DNA from: Oceanospirillaceae bacterium
GTDB lineage: Bacteria; Pseudomonadota; Gammaproteobacteria; Pseudomonadales; Balneatricaceae
DNA length: 62,283 bases
Assembly (NCBI GenBank): GCA_013373085.1
Contig: JABXIM010000023.1
Coordinates: forward strand, 1 to 62,283
Reading direction: 5' to 3'
Positions 1 to 7,775 of the stretch are shown piece after piece (the first letter of the stretch is position 1; every line of letters begins with the position of its first letter). Made by a program: the position numbers and the translations under genes. The notes under the pieces were generated by a model, which worked only from the letters and a program-made list of their open reading frames with translations, was not told where the DNA came from and made no database searches.

Positions 1-396
1 ACGCTGGCGCTGGCCGCCCGACAGCTCGCCGGGGCGGCGTCGCAGCAACGACTCGATCCCGAGCCTGGCGCAGGCCTCGCGCAACTTGGCTTCCGGTATG
101 TCCGCGCCGAATCCCAGGCGCAGGTTGGCGTCGACGCTGAGGTGCTCGAACAGGTTGTGGTCCTGGAACAGCATGCTGACCGGACGCTGTTCGGCCGGCT
201 GCGTCAGCAGCGACTGGCCGCGCCAGCGGATATCGCCGGAGCGGGCGCGCTCGAAGCCGGCGATGGTATCGAGCAGGGTGGTCTTGCCGACACCGCTGCG
301 GCCCTGGATCGCCAGTATCTCCCCGGCCTCGACGCGGAAATGGTAGTGCAGCGGCATACCGTCGCGGATGACGTTGAGATCGTCTATTTCAAGCAT
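1..396 (-). CDS. thiQ: Thiamine ABC transporter ATP-binding protein ThiQ (partial, C-terminus beyond window)
   Basis: This is the ATPase that powers thiamine/TPP import with ThiB and ThiP. The first 132 residues are visible. They begin MLEIDDLNVIRDG, carry the Walker A motif GRSGVGKTT near residues 32-40, and reach the ABC signature LSGGQRQR at the window edge. Walker B and the rest lie outside, so this is truncation by the window and not a broken gene. The start codon overlaps the end of thiP by 8 nt, which indicates translational coupling in a thiB-thiP-thiQ operon. The small ATPase fits ThiQ, and the neighbouring ThiB makes the substrate assignment firm. Confidence 0.93.
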   Translation of the reverse strand, partial: MLEIDDLNVIRDGMPLHYHFRVEAGEILAIQGRSGVGKTTLLDTIAGFERARSGDIRWRGQSLLTQPAEQRPVSMLFQDHNLFEHLSVDANLRLGFGADIPEAKLREACARLGIESLLRRRPGELSGGQRQR

Positions 397-1939
397 TCTG
401 TCGTTCCCGTTCGAAAATCCGCAGCACCAGCGCGCACAGGCCCAGCAGCAGGGCAGACGCCACCGACGCCTCCTGCAGCCGGTAGGTGCCGGCGTAACCG
501 TAGATCAGCCAGGGCAGCGTGGTCCAGTCGGCGTTGCCGAAGATCGAGAAGATCGCCACGTCACCCATCGCCAGCAGCATTACCAGTCCAAAGGTCGCCA
601 GGCAGGCGCGCCGCACGAAAGGCCATTCGATCGCCAGCCGCTGACGCACCCCGAGCTTGAGGCTGCGGCCGAGGCGGTCGTACTGGCTGTCGAACTGCAG
701 CAGTCGCGGTCGCAGTTGCTGAACCGCGAACGGAATCACCACCGCGGTATTGAGCAGCAGCACCAGCAGCATGCCGTAGCGATCGAGATCGACGAGTGGC
801 AGCAGCAGGATGTACAGACCCACTGACAGCACCAGTGCCGGCGCCACCAGTGTATGGGTCGCGAGCCACTCCAGCGCCAACGTGAGGCGACGTTGGTTTG
901 CGAGGCGCGCGCGTCGTATCGGAGTCAGCATCAGATAGGCGGCGCTCAGGGCCGTCACCGACGCGCCCAGACCGAGAAACAGGGTGATCAGGGCAGGGCG
1001 CAGCACCGCCGGCCAGTCGAAGCGGATCAGATCGGCGTCGAGCAGCCCGGGGAGCAGCGCCGCGATCGGCAGCAGCAGAAACAGCCAGGCCGCGCCATAG
1101 ACCAGTCCGTGCAGCTGTTGTTGCGTCGCGGACGGACGCGGTGTCCGCGGTTTCCTGGCGCTGTCGACACCGAGCCAGTGAGTGGAGCCGAGGCGCGCCA
1201 GCAGCAGGAACAGGCCGCCCGCGATCAGCAGTTGGGTCCAGGCCAGCGTCAGCGCTTCGGGCAGGTTGAAGTCATACTTCAACGCTTGGTAGATCGCCAC
1301 TTCCAGGGTGGTGGCACGGGGCCCGCCGCCAAGCGCCAGCACCACCGCGAAGCTGTTGAAGCAGAGCACGAAAATGAAGCCGAACAGCGGCAGCAGGCTG
1401 TTCCGCAGCGCCGGCCATTCGATCAGACACAGCCGCTGCCAGGGCCCCAGCTTGAGCTGAGCCGCCAGGCGCCAGCTGCTGTCCGGGATATGTTGCAACG
1501 CCAGCAGCAGGGCACGGACGGCGAATGGCAGATTGAGATAGACATGGGCGATCAGGATGCCGTTGAGGCCATAGAGGTTCCAGCCCTCGCCGAGCAGCGG
1601 CGTAACCAGGCCGCTGCGGCCGAGCAACGCCACCAGACCGGTGATCAGCACCAGCGTCGGCATGGTGAAGCACAGCAGGCACAGCTGCAGGAAGCCCTGT
1701 TTCAGAGGCAGTCCCGGGTGATAGTAAAGCGCGCGGGCCACCGGCCAGGCGAGCAGCAGCGACAGCAGCGCGCTGAGACCCGCCTGTTTCAGAGAGAACC
1801 GCAATACCGAATGGAAGTAGGGGTCACCGAGCAGGCTGCTGTCGAAACCGCCGTGTTCGAAGCCGATCAGACCGTAGAACGACAGGGCGGTCAGAAGCAG
1901 GCTGAGCGCGAGGACCGTGGCGCCGGCCAGCCCTGCCAT
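389..1939 (-). CDS. thiP: Thiamine ABC transporter permease ThiP
   Basis: Inner-membrane permease of the thiamine/TPP importer, a duplicated binding-protein-dependent permease with two homologous halves. Hydrophobic segments run through the whole 516 residues, and each half carries an EAA-like cytoplasmic loop before its last helices. I use the ATG at 1939 (MAGLAGATVL), 2 nt past the thiB stop. A start at 1966 is possible but would overlap thiB by 25 nt. The 3' end overlaps thiQ. The length suits ThiP (about 530 aa in Escherichia coli). Confidence 0.93.
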   Translation of the reverse strand: MAGLAGATVLALSLLLTALSFYGLIGFEHGGFDSSLLGDPYFHSVLRFSLKQAGLSALLSLLLAWPVARALYYHPGLPLKQGFLQLCLLCFTMPTLVLITGLVALLGRSGLVTPLLGEGWNLYGLNGILIAHVYLNLPFAVRALLLALQHIPDSSWRLAAQLKLGPWQRLCLIEWPALRNSLLPLFGFIFVLCFNSFAVVLALGGGPRATTLEVAIYQALKYDFNLPEALTLAWTQLLIAGGLFLLLARLGSTHWLGVDSARKPRTPRPSATQQQLHGLVYGAAWLFLLLPIAALLPGLLDADLIRFDWPAVLRPALITLFLGLGASVTALSAAYLMLTPIRRARLANQRRLTLALEWLATHTLVAPALVLSVGLYILLLPLVDLDRYGMLLVLLLNTAVVIPFAVQQLRPRLLQFDSQYDRLGRSLKLGVRQRLAIEWPFVRRACLATFGLVMLLAMGDVAIFSIFGNADWTTLPWLIYGYAGTYRLQEASVASALLLGLCALVLRIFERERQNA

Positions 1940-1941
1940 TG

Positions 1942-2949
1942 TTACTGGCTGGCGGCGCTGCGCCATTCGCGCAGCCAGGCGCGGCGTCCGTCCTGTACCT
2001 GTTGCGGCGTGAAGCCGATTCGCTGGGGCTGGATCAGGCTGTCGAAGGCGTTGGGAAGCTCGACGCCGTCGATAACCGGCAGCATCCAGTTGGTGACCGG
2101 AATGATCGCCTGGGCTTCGGGCGAGACCAGGAACTGCAGAAAGCGGCGTGCCAGCTCCGGGTTGGCGGAGGTTTTGGTCACGGCACCGACCTCGATCTGG
2201 GCGACGTGGCCCTCGCTGAAGGCGGCGGCTTTATACTGCTGCTTGTTTTCGGCGACCTGGTGGTAGGCCGGCGAGGTGCTGTAGCTGAGCACGTAGTCGG
2301 CGTCGCCTTCGAGGAACAGACTGTAGGCTTCCCACCAGCCCTTGGTAACGGTGACCGTATGGCCGGCCAGCTGTTTCCAGGCGTCCGGCGCGGCATCGCC
2401 GTAGACCGACTTCACCCACAGCATCAGCCCCTGCCCCGGCGTGCTGGTACGCGGATCCTGGTAGATCACCGAGGCATCGGACTCGATCAATGCCCGCAGC
2501 GAGGTTGCCGGTTCGGTGACGCGGGTGCTGTCGTAGACGAAGGCAAAATAGCCGTAGTCGAAGGGGACGAAATCGGCGTCGTGCCAGGCGAGTTCCGCCT
2601 TGAGCCCGCCAAGATCTAGGCCGTGGGGCTGCAGCAGTCCGGTGGCGCGGGTTTCCTCGATCAGGGCGTCGTCGATGCCGAGGATGACGTCGGCTTTGTT
2701 GCCGGCGCCTTCGATGCGCAGCCGGTTCAGGATGCTGACGCCATCCTCGACCGCGATGTACTCGAGGTCGCAACCGCACTGCTGCTCGAATGCCTGCTCG
2801 AGCTGCGGGCCGGGGCCCCATTCGGAAACGAAGGAGTCGTAGGTATAGACACGCAGATCGGCGGTGTCGGCGAGGACGCCCGACGGAGCCGACGTCAGTG
2901 CGAGGGTACTGAGGGCGAGGGTGCTGCAGAACAACAATGAGGCTTTCAT
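1942..2949 (-). CDS. thiB: Thiamine-binding periplasmic protein ThiB (TbpA)
   Basis: Periplasmic receptor that binds thiamine, TMP and TPP and delivers them to ThiPQ. It is 335 aa with a clear signal peptide cleaved after about residue 27 (SGVLA/DTADL). The mature start LRVYTYDSFVSEWGPGPQ and the block EYIAVEDGVSILNRLR are characteristic of the ThiB family. It is the first gene of the minus-strand operon. I find no TPP (THI-box) riboswitch in the 110-nt leader, which lacks the CUGAGA and ACCUGAU-type conserved blocks. Control is more likely through the palindrome at 2985-3009. Confidence 0.95.
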   Translation of the reverse strand: MKASLLFCSTLALSTLALTSAPSGVLADTADLRVYTYDSFVSEWGPGPQLEQAFEQQCGCDLEYIAVEDGVSILNRLRIEGAGNKADVILGIDDALIEETRATGLLQPHGLDLGGLKAELAWHDADFVPFDYGYFAFVYDSTRVTEPATSLRALIESDASVIYQDPRTSTPGQGLMLWVKSVYGDAAPDAWKQLAGHTVTVTKGWWEAYSLFLEGDADYVLSYSTSPAYHQVAENKQQYKAAAFSEGHVAQIEVGAVTKTSANPELARRFLQFLVSPEAQAIIPVTNWMLPVIDGVELPNAFDSLIQPQRIGFTPQQVQDGRRAWLREWRSAASQ

Positions 2950-2984
2950 GCGAATCCTTCGGCTGGGGGCAGACGCGCCGCCGC

Positions 2985-3009
2985 CGGGGCGTTAGACTGC
3001 AACGCCCCG
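2985..3009. promoter_or_regulatory. Inverted repeat in the thiB/thiK divergent promoter region
   Basis: CGGGGCGTT (2985-2993) and AACGCCCCG (3001-3009) are perfect 9-nt complementary arms around a 7-nt spacer. They lie in the 111-nt gap between the two divergent starts. This could be an operator shared by both genes or an RNA hairpin in one leader. The binding factor is unknown. Confidence 0.5.
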
Positions 3010-3060
3010 ATCGTTTGGGAAAAAGGCCCGGAATTTTAACCCAGCTGACGGACCACTGCC

Positions 3061-3885
3061 ATGCAGCAAGATGTTTTCGCCGCCGTTCAACGCCATATCG
3101 ACGCCGATTGTGACTGGCGGCCCTTCGCCGGAGGGACCAGCAACAGCCTGTACCTTGCCGATAATGGCGCAGAGGCCCTGCTGCTGCGAATCAACGCCGC
3201 CGGTAGCCGGGTCCCCGGGGTCGACCGCGATCGCGAGGCGTTGCTGCTCGAAAAGATGCAGGGACGCGACTGGGCGCCCAGGGTGCGTGGCTGCGATCCC
3301 CGGGCCGGGTGGCTGCTGATGGAGCAGCATGGCGATGTGCCGAGCGCGCCGCTGGCGCCGGCGCTGCGGCAACAGCTGCTGCTGGCCGTGGCGGACTGGC
3401 AGCGGATGGAAGTGCCCGGGGCGGACTTCGATTACCCGGGGCTGTTCGATCATTACCGGCGCCAGTTGGTCGGCCTGCCACTGGGCAAGGCGTTGCTGCA
3501 ACTGATCGAGGTGCTGGAGCGCAACTGGGAAGGCCTGCCAAGGGTTTCGAAACGGCTGACCCATCACGACCTGCACCCCGGCAACCTGTGCCAGCGTGAC
3601 GGCCGCCTGGTGGTGATCGACTGGGAATACGGCGCCATCGGCTGCCCCTGGTTCGATGCGGCGGGACTGTCGAAACAGTTCGATGCCTCGCTTGCGGAAC
3701 TCGCGGCGCTGCCCGCCTTTGCCGAGCTCGACACCGATACCCTGGCCGAGGGCCTCGGCCAGGCCTGCTGGATGCTCGAGGCGCTCGAATGTCTCTGGTA
3801 CTGGGCTCGGGGCCTGTCCGGCACCGGGCGCGACATGGCCTGGCTGATGCACGAGACGCTTAGGCTGCTGAAAACATCCGCGTAG
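3061..3885 (+). CDS. thiK: Phosphotransferase of the APH/choline kinase fold, probable thiamine kinase ThiK
   Basis: A kinase-like protein of 274 aa with the aminoglycoside/choline kinase catalytic signature HHDLHPGN near residue 168 and the metal-binding Asp in VVIDWEYG near residue 187. ThiK phosphorylates salvaged thiamine to thiamine monophosphate. Family membership is read from the motifs. The thiamine assignment is an inference from its divergent position beside thiBPQ, and a choline or other small-molecule kinase is the alternative. No strong ribosome-binding site is seen before the ATG. The stop codon TAG (3883-3885) lies within the first bases of a dispersed repeat, GTAGGATGGG. Confidence 0.72.
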   Translation: MQQDVFAAVQRHIDADCDWRPFAGGTSNSLYLADNGAEALLLRINAAGSRVPGVDRDREALLLEKMQGRDWAPRVRGCDPRAGWLLMEQHGDVPSAPLAPALRQQLLLAVADWQRMEVPGADFDYPGLFDHYRRQLVGLPLGKALLQLIEVLERNWEGLPRVSKRLTHHDLHPGNLCQRDGRLVVIDWEYGAIGCPWFDAAGLSKQFDASLAELAALPAFAELDTDTLAEGLGQACWMLEALECLWYWARGLSGTGRDMAWLMHETLRLLKTSA

Positions 3886-4035
3886 GATGGGAGACGCGAT
3901 GCTTTGGCATGGCCTGCAATGGCTCTTCAAGGCCAGGGTATCGCTGATCCCGTCATATCGATCGTATTCCCGACCGATTGGCCAAGGTCGGAATCTGGAT
4001 TTAGGGTTGGGTTGTGCGACGTTGTCACCCCATCC
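3882..4035 (+). repeat. Dispersed GTAGGATGGG-type palindromic repeat, copy A
   Basis: Starts GTAGGATGGG (3882-3891), whose TAG is the thiK stop. About 65 nt later comes a block matching CCCATCATATCGATCGT (here with one change, 3950-3966), followed by a GGTTGGGTT...CCCCATCC pair (4004-4035). The same blocks recur at 42020-42116 (inverted) and 49930-50117. It fills most of the first half of the 348-nt non-coding gap before the next gene. I see nothing recognisable in 4036-4233. Confidence 0.7.
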
Positions 4036-4233
4036 AGCGCCTCTCGCCTTTCCGGCCTACACTCTGGTCAACACTTTCGCGTGCAAGATGTTTCCGGCCA
4101 GGGGGGACGCTGAATGTCCGGGTGGTTTACGGGACACGGGTGCTGCCGATGCGGCGGGCGCCTGCCGGCGTTGGCGTGTATTACCGCTGCAGAAGGGTTT
4201 GCCCTGTATGCGCCGCCACGGGACTGAACGGTT

Positions 4234-4863
4234 GTGAACGTGCTGCTGATTCACGGTATGGGCCGCACGCCGGCGTCGATGCTCTGGTTGCGCCACCGGC
4301 TGCGTGCCGACGGCCACCGCGTCGGCCTGTTCGGCTATTCACCGACGTTCGAATCGCTCGAGCGAGTCACCGGACGCCTGGTGCGCCGGGTTCGCAGGAT
4401 GGCGGGTAGCGGAGCCTATGCGCTGGTCGGCCATTCCCTCGGCACCGTGCTGATCCGCAATGCGCTGGAAGACCTGCAGGATCAGCCGCCCGAGGCCTGT
4501 TTTTTTCTGGCGCCTCCGGTGACCGCCAGTCAGGCAGCCAAATTGTGTTCCCGCTTCTGGCTCTTTCGCGCCGCTACCGGCGAGATGGGGCAACTGCTGG
4601 CGAACGATGACTTCATGCGCCAGTTGCCGATGCCGGATCCGGTGCACATCTATGCCGGCACCGGTGGCCCGCGCCGCGACTGGCTGCCACTCGGCGATGT
4701 GCCCAACGATGGCATCGTCACCCTGGCCGAGGCCTGCGGGCGGGTGCCAGAGGCGGCGCGGGAAGTCGATGCCATGCACACCTTCATCATGAACAATGCC
4801 CAGGTGATAGCGGATATTCGCAGGCAACTGAGCCGGCTCGAAGGCAAAACTGAGCCGGCTTGA
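4234..4863 (+). CDS. Alpha/beta hydrolase (esterase/lipase-like), cytoplasmic
   Basis: A compact 209-aa hydrolase. The oxyanion-type loop LLIHGMG is at residues 4-10 and the nucleophile elbow GHSLG is at about residues 66-70. The acid and His are plausible in the C-terminal third (ND near 153 and MHTF near 181). There is no signal peptide. The start is a GTG: the next in-frame ATG (4258) would remove the first beta-strand and the HG motif. The substrate is unknown. It resembles small proteins annotated as permease-like or PGAP1/DUF676-type hydrolases, but I cannot assign a family. Confidence 0.8.
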   Translation: MNVLLIHGMGRTPASMLWLRHRLRADGHRVGLFGYSPTFESLERVTGRLVRRVRRMAGSGAYALVGHSLGTVLIRNALEDLQDQPPEACFFLAPPVTASQAAKLCSRFWLFRAATGEMGQLLANDDFMRQLPMPDPVHIYAGTGGPRRDWLPLGDVPNDGIVTLAEACGRVPEAAREVDAMHTFIMNNAQVIADIRRQLSRLEGKTEPA

Positions 4864-4892
4864 GAGCGTCGGAGCGCGCCTGTAAGAGGGTA

Positions 4893-5057
4893 TCAGTCGT
4901 AGCCCAGGGCGAAGCAGGCGCTGTCACGGGTAACCAGTGTTAAATCGCGCTTGAACGTCGCCTTGACCGCGCCTTTTCCCCGCGCCGGCTTGCCAGGATT
5001 GAGGGCGGGGTGGGCGCTGGAAGTCGGATGCTTTGTGTTCGGTTTGTTGATTGACAT
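4893..5057 (-). CDS. Small basic hypothetical protein
   Basis: A possible 54-codon gene on the minus strand that starts at the ATG at 5057, downstream of gloA and in the same direction. The product is rich in Lys, Pro and Thr and strongly basic in its middle (GKPARGKGAVKATFKRD). An AAGAAAG stretch lies just before the start. I recognise no family. It sits in a 438-nt gap (4864-5301) that otherwise holds nothing I can identify. It may be an uninterrupted frame of chance origin. Confidence 0.35.
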   Translation of the reverse strand: MSINKPNTKHPTSSAHPALNPGKPARGKGAVKATFKRDLTLVTRDSACFALGYD

Positions 5058-5301
5058 GGCTTTCTTGTTCTCTGGGTACATCGGGATAGCGAGTCGTGCT
5101 TGGCTGAAAACTCGATTACACCAGATTCCGGCTGAACAGCAGTTTAAGACCAGCACCCAAAATCGTCCGGAAGTCCCGAATCCTGCAGCTGTCAGCGGTT
5201 CGAATGGTCAATCGCTGGCGCTCTGGTATCGACAAGGTCCCGTCCCGTGACGATGTTGCCGCGCGACAGGCCATCAAGACACCGGGCGAAACCCCGATGC
5301 G

Positions 5302-5730
5302 CTACCAGTGACCGGTATTGTCCATGCTGGCCCAGGGTTCCCGGGGCTCGAGCGCGGGCCCCATCTGCAACAGTTCGATCGAGATATTGTCCGGTGAACG
5401 GACAAATGCCATATGACCGTCGCGTGGTGGGCGATTGATGGTCACGCCGGCATCCGCCAGCTTCTGGCAGAGGTCGTAAATGTTCTCGACCGCGTAGGCC
5501 AGATGGCCGAAGTGCCGGCTGTCACTGGGCAAACCCTCGTCACCGTCCCAGTTATAGGTCAGTTCCACGGCGCATTCATGCTGCTGCGGCGGCGCCATGA
5601 AGACCAGGGTGAACCGGCCTTTCTCGTTGTCCATGCGACGGACTTCCTCGAGACCCAGCAGTTCGAAGAAAGCGATGGTTTGGTCCAGGTCCTTGACCCG
5701 GACCATGGTGTGCAGGTATTCGAGCTTCAT
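5302..5730 (-). CDS. gloA: Lactoylglutathione lyase (glyoxalase I)
   Basis: Converts the hemithioacetal of methylglyoxal and glutathione to S-lactoylglutathione, the first step of methylglyoxal detoxification in the cytoplasm. A single VOC-fold protein of 142 aa. The metal ligands expected for GloA are present: His7 (YLHTMVRV), a Glu in AVELTYN, His in FGHLAYAV and Glu in SIELLQ. The block LEEVRRMDNEKGRFTLVFM is typical. The acidic/Trp-containing tail after ELLQMG is slightly longer than in the Escherichia coli enzyme. The window also encodes methylglyoxal synthase (33231-33701). Confidence 0.94.
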   Translation of the reverse strand: MKLEYLHTMVRVKDLDQTIAFFELLGLEEVRRMDNEKGRFTLVFMAPPQQHECAVELTYNWDGDEGLPSDSRHFGHLAYAVENIYDLCQKLADAGVTINRPPRDGHMAFVRSPDNISIELLQMGPALEPREPWASMDNTGHW

Positions 5731-6092
5731 TTTTTATCCCTTCGAGTTAGCGGGTTTATTCATCTGGCGTGCGAATAACAAGGGAACCCATTTGCACATC
5801 ACGCCACGGAAGCAGGCGCACGCGCGTGGACATGCTGTTTCCCGCCGCGTTCGCATCGGCCTATTGCCTGACGGGGCGTGCCGATATCCTGATCAAGCCC
5901 GGGCTGTGGCAGGACGCGCCGGTTGCCGGGGAGTCTGCTGCGGGCTGGAGCCTGTCTGTGCCTTGCGGCAGTGCCGCCGAGACGCCCGGGCCGGCGCAAT
6001 GCTGCAGTCCCGGGCGGGAAGCGGACTTGAACGCGTTGCCAGCAGCAGGGTACGTAGCTGGCGCTTCCGCGCATCGGTGGGCATGGTGGCGC
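5731..6092. other. Intergenic stretch without a convincing gene
   Basis: 362 nt between the divergent gloA promoter side and the 3' end of the ClsC-like gene. A plus-strand frame from 5829 contains a short LIKPGLWQ segment, faintly like DUF3617 proteins, but it runs on antisense through the neighbouring gene and has no ribosome-binding site. I see no RNA structure or repeat here. Confidence 0.4.
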
Positions 6093-7646
6093 TCAAAGCA
6101 TCCAGTCGATCGGCAGCACGGACAAAACCGATACGCCAGCGCGCCTGAAGACACTTGTGTTGGGTTCGGTGTCGTAACGCACCGGTTCGCCTTCGTCGCG
6201 ACGCTCCAGCCAGTAGAGATCGCCATTGTCATCGAGACGCACCTCGTAGGCTGCCATCGGAACCAGGGTTTCGAACAGGCGATCGAGGCGTTGTGCCAGC
6301 TCCGGGCTTTCGATCAGGAACCCAAGTTCGGTATTGAGCTTCGCCGAGCGCGGATCGAAATTGTAGGACCCGACGAAGATGCGATTGCCGTCGACCGAGA
6401 AGGTCTTGGCGTGCAGACTCGAGTCGGAACCGGAAAACGGCAGCGCCCGTTTGCGCGGGTTGCGCTCCTGCGGCCGGCGTTTCAGTTCGTACAGCCGGAT
6501 ACCGGCTTCGAGCAGCGCCTGACGGTGCTTGGCGTAGCCGGCGTGAACCGCAGCGACATCGGTGGCTTCCAGGGCATTGGTGAGGATTTCGATGTCGACG
6601 CCCTGCTGTGCGAGGTCGGTGAACATTCGGGTACCGACATCGGTCGGGACGAAGTAGGGGGAGACCAGCCGGATACGTGACTGCGGCTGCCCCAGCGCCT
6701 TGATCAGTCGCGTCGAGAGCAGGTCCTCGTGGTAGGCGAAACCGAGCCCTTTCGAGGGATCGTCGCTGACCATGCGCGTCGGCGCCCAGACGAATTCAAG
6801 CCGATGCTCCTGCAGATCGCTCACCAGCTTGGACGAAGCCACGGCTTCTTGGTATTGCTGTGCATCGGGGGCCTGCCAGGCGGCTTCGAGCCCGGCCTCG
6901 AGCCGTTCCCCGGCGTCCGGACCGGGCTTTGGCAGCACCCGCTCTACCGGATAGGACGACTGGCTGTCCCAGTAGCGGTCGAAATCGCGTGATACATCCT
7001 GCACCACCGGACCGATTCCCAGGACGTCGAGATCGGTGAACTGGACTTCGTTGGTCGCGGCGAAATACTCATCGCCGATATTGCGCCCGCCAATGATGGT
7101 GGCGCTGTTGTCGGCGGTGAAGGACTTGTTGTGCATGCGTCTGTTGGAGCGGGAAAAGTCGCCGATAAAACCGAGCAGGCGAAAGCGTCGTGTGGTGAAG
7201 GGGTTGAATAGCCGGACTTCGATACGGGGATGTTCGTTCAGCGCGGCCAATGGGTGATCGAGGCCGACGGTGTTGGTGTCATCGAGCAGCAGCCGGACCC
7301 GCACACCGCGCTCCGCGGCCTGGTAGAGCGCACCGACCAACAGGTTGCCGGTGATATCGTTGTGCCAGATGTAATACTGAACGTCGAGGGTGCGTTCGGC
7401 ATTGCGGGCGAGCAGAATGCGGGCGGCAAAGGCGTCGTGCGGGTTGGGAAGCGGGTGAATGCCGGTCACGCCGGGATGGGCGGCCGTCAGCGGTGCGGCC
7501 GCCTGGCCAAGGCGCGTTTCGGCGGCGCCGCTGGTCGATAACGCGGCGCTCATGGTGCGTCCCTCCTGCGACGGTAAGGAACCGCAGCCGATAACCAGAA
7601 CGGAATACAGCAGCATTAGCGGCAGGCGTAAAACGATCGCTTTCAT
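6093..7646 (-). CDS. clsC: Phospholipase D family lipoprotein, cardiolipin synthase C-like
   Basis: A 517-aa protein with two HKD (HxKxxxxD) catalytic motifs, HNKSFTAD near residue 170 and HAKTFSVD near residue 410. Each is followed by the usual Gly-Gly/Gly-Ser and Asn. ClsC/YmdC makes cardiolipin from phosphatidylglycerol and phosphatidylethanolamine, and the spacing and the LDVQYYIWHNDITG block match that group. I use the ATG at 7646, which gives a lipoprotein signal peptide with lipobox VIGC. The upstream start at 7724 would bury this signal. The symbol rests on motif similarity only; other PLD-family phospholipases are possible. Confidence 0.82.
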   Translation of the reverse strand: MKAIVLRLPLMLLYSVLVIGCGSLPSQEGRTMSAALSTSGAAETRLGQAAAPLTAAHPGVTGIHPLPNPHDAFAARILLARNAERTLDVQYYIWHNDITGNLLVGALYQAAERGVRVRLLLDDTNTVGLDHPLAALNEHPRIEVRLFNPFTTRRFRLLGFIGDFSRSNRRMHNKSFTADNSATIIGGRNIGDEYFAATNEVQFTDLDVLGIGPVVQDVSRDFDRYWDSQSSYPVERVLPKPGPDAGERLEAGLEAAWQAPDAQQYQEAVASSKLVSDLQEHRLEFVWAPTRMVSDDPSKGLGFAYHEDLLSTRLIKALGQPQSRIRLVSPYFVPTDVGTRMFTDLAQQGVDIEILTNALEATDVAAVHAGYAKHRQALLEAGIRLYELKRRPQERNPRKRALPFSGSDSSLHAKTFSVDGNRIFVGSYNFDPRSAKLNTELGFLIESPELAQRLDRLFETLVPMAAYEVRLDDNGDLYWLERRDEGEPVRYDTEPNTSVFRRAGVSVLSVLPIDWML

Positions 7647-7775
7647 GGGCAGCTCGGTCGTGCGGATGAATTGATACTCAGCATAGATGAATATTGTGCA
7701 ATGTTCCGGCGCTGCGGTCGGCACGAAAACGGCTAGGCTTTAACCACCGCCAGTACGGGATGCCAGGGAGGGACC

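Noticed and set aside
854-2266. Long plus-strand open frame antisense to thiP and thiB
   Set aside because: It is Gln/Arg-rich and low in complexity, typical of the antisense frame of a GC-rich gene, and the minus strand encodes clear ThiP and ThiB.
2950-3060. TPP riboswitch upstream of thiB
   Set aside because: I looked for the conserved CUGAGA and ACCUGAU blocks on the minus strand and did not find them.
5195-5215. tRNA-like GGTTCGAAT (T-loop motif)
   Set aside because: The flanking bases do not form a T-stem and no acceptor or anticodon stem can be built around it.
5731-6092. Plus-strand frame with a DUF3617-like LIKPGLWQ segment
   Set aside because: The similarity covers only a few residues, there is no ribosome-binding site, and the frame continues antisense through the ClsC-like gene.
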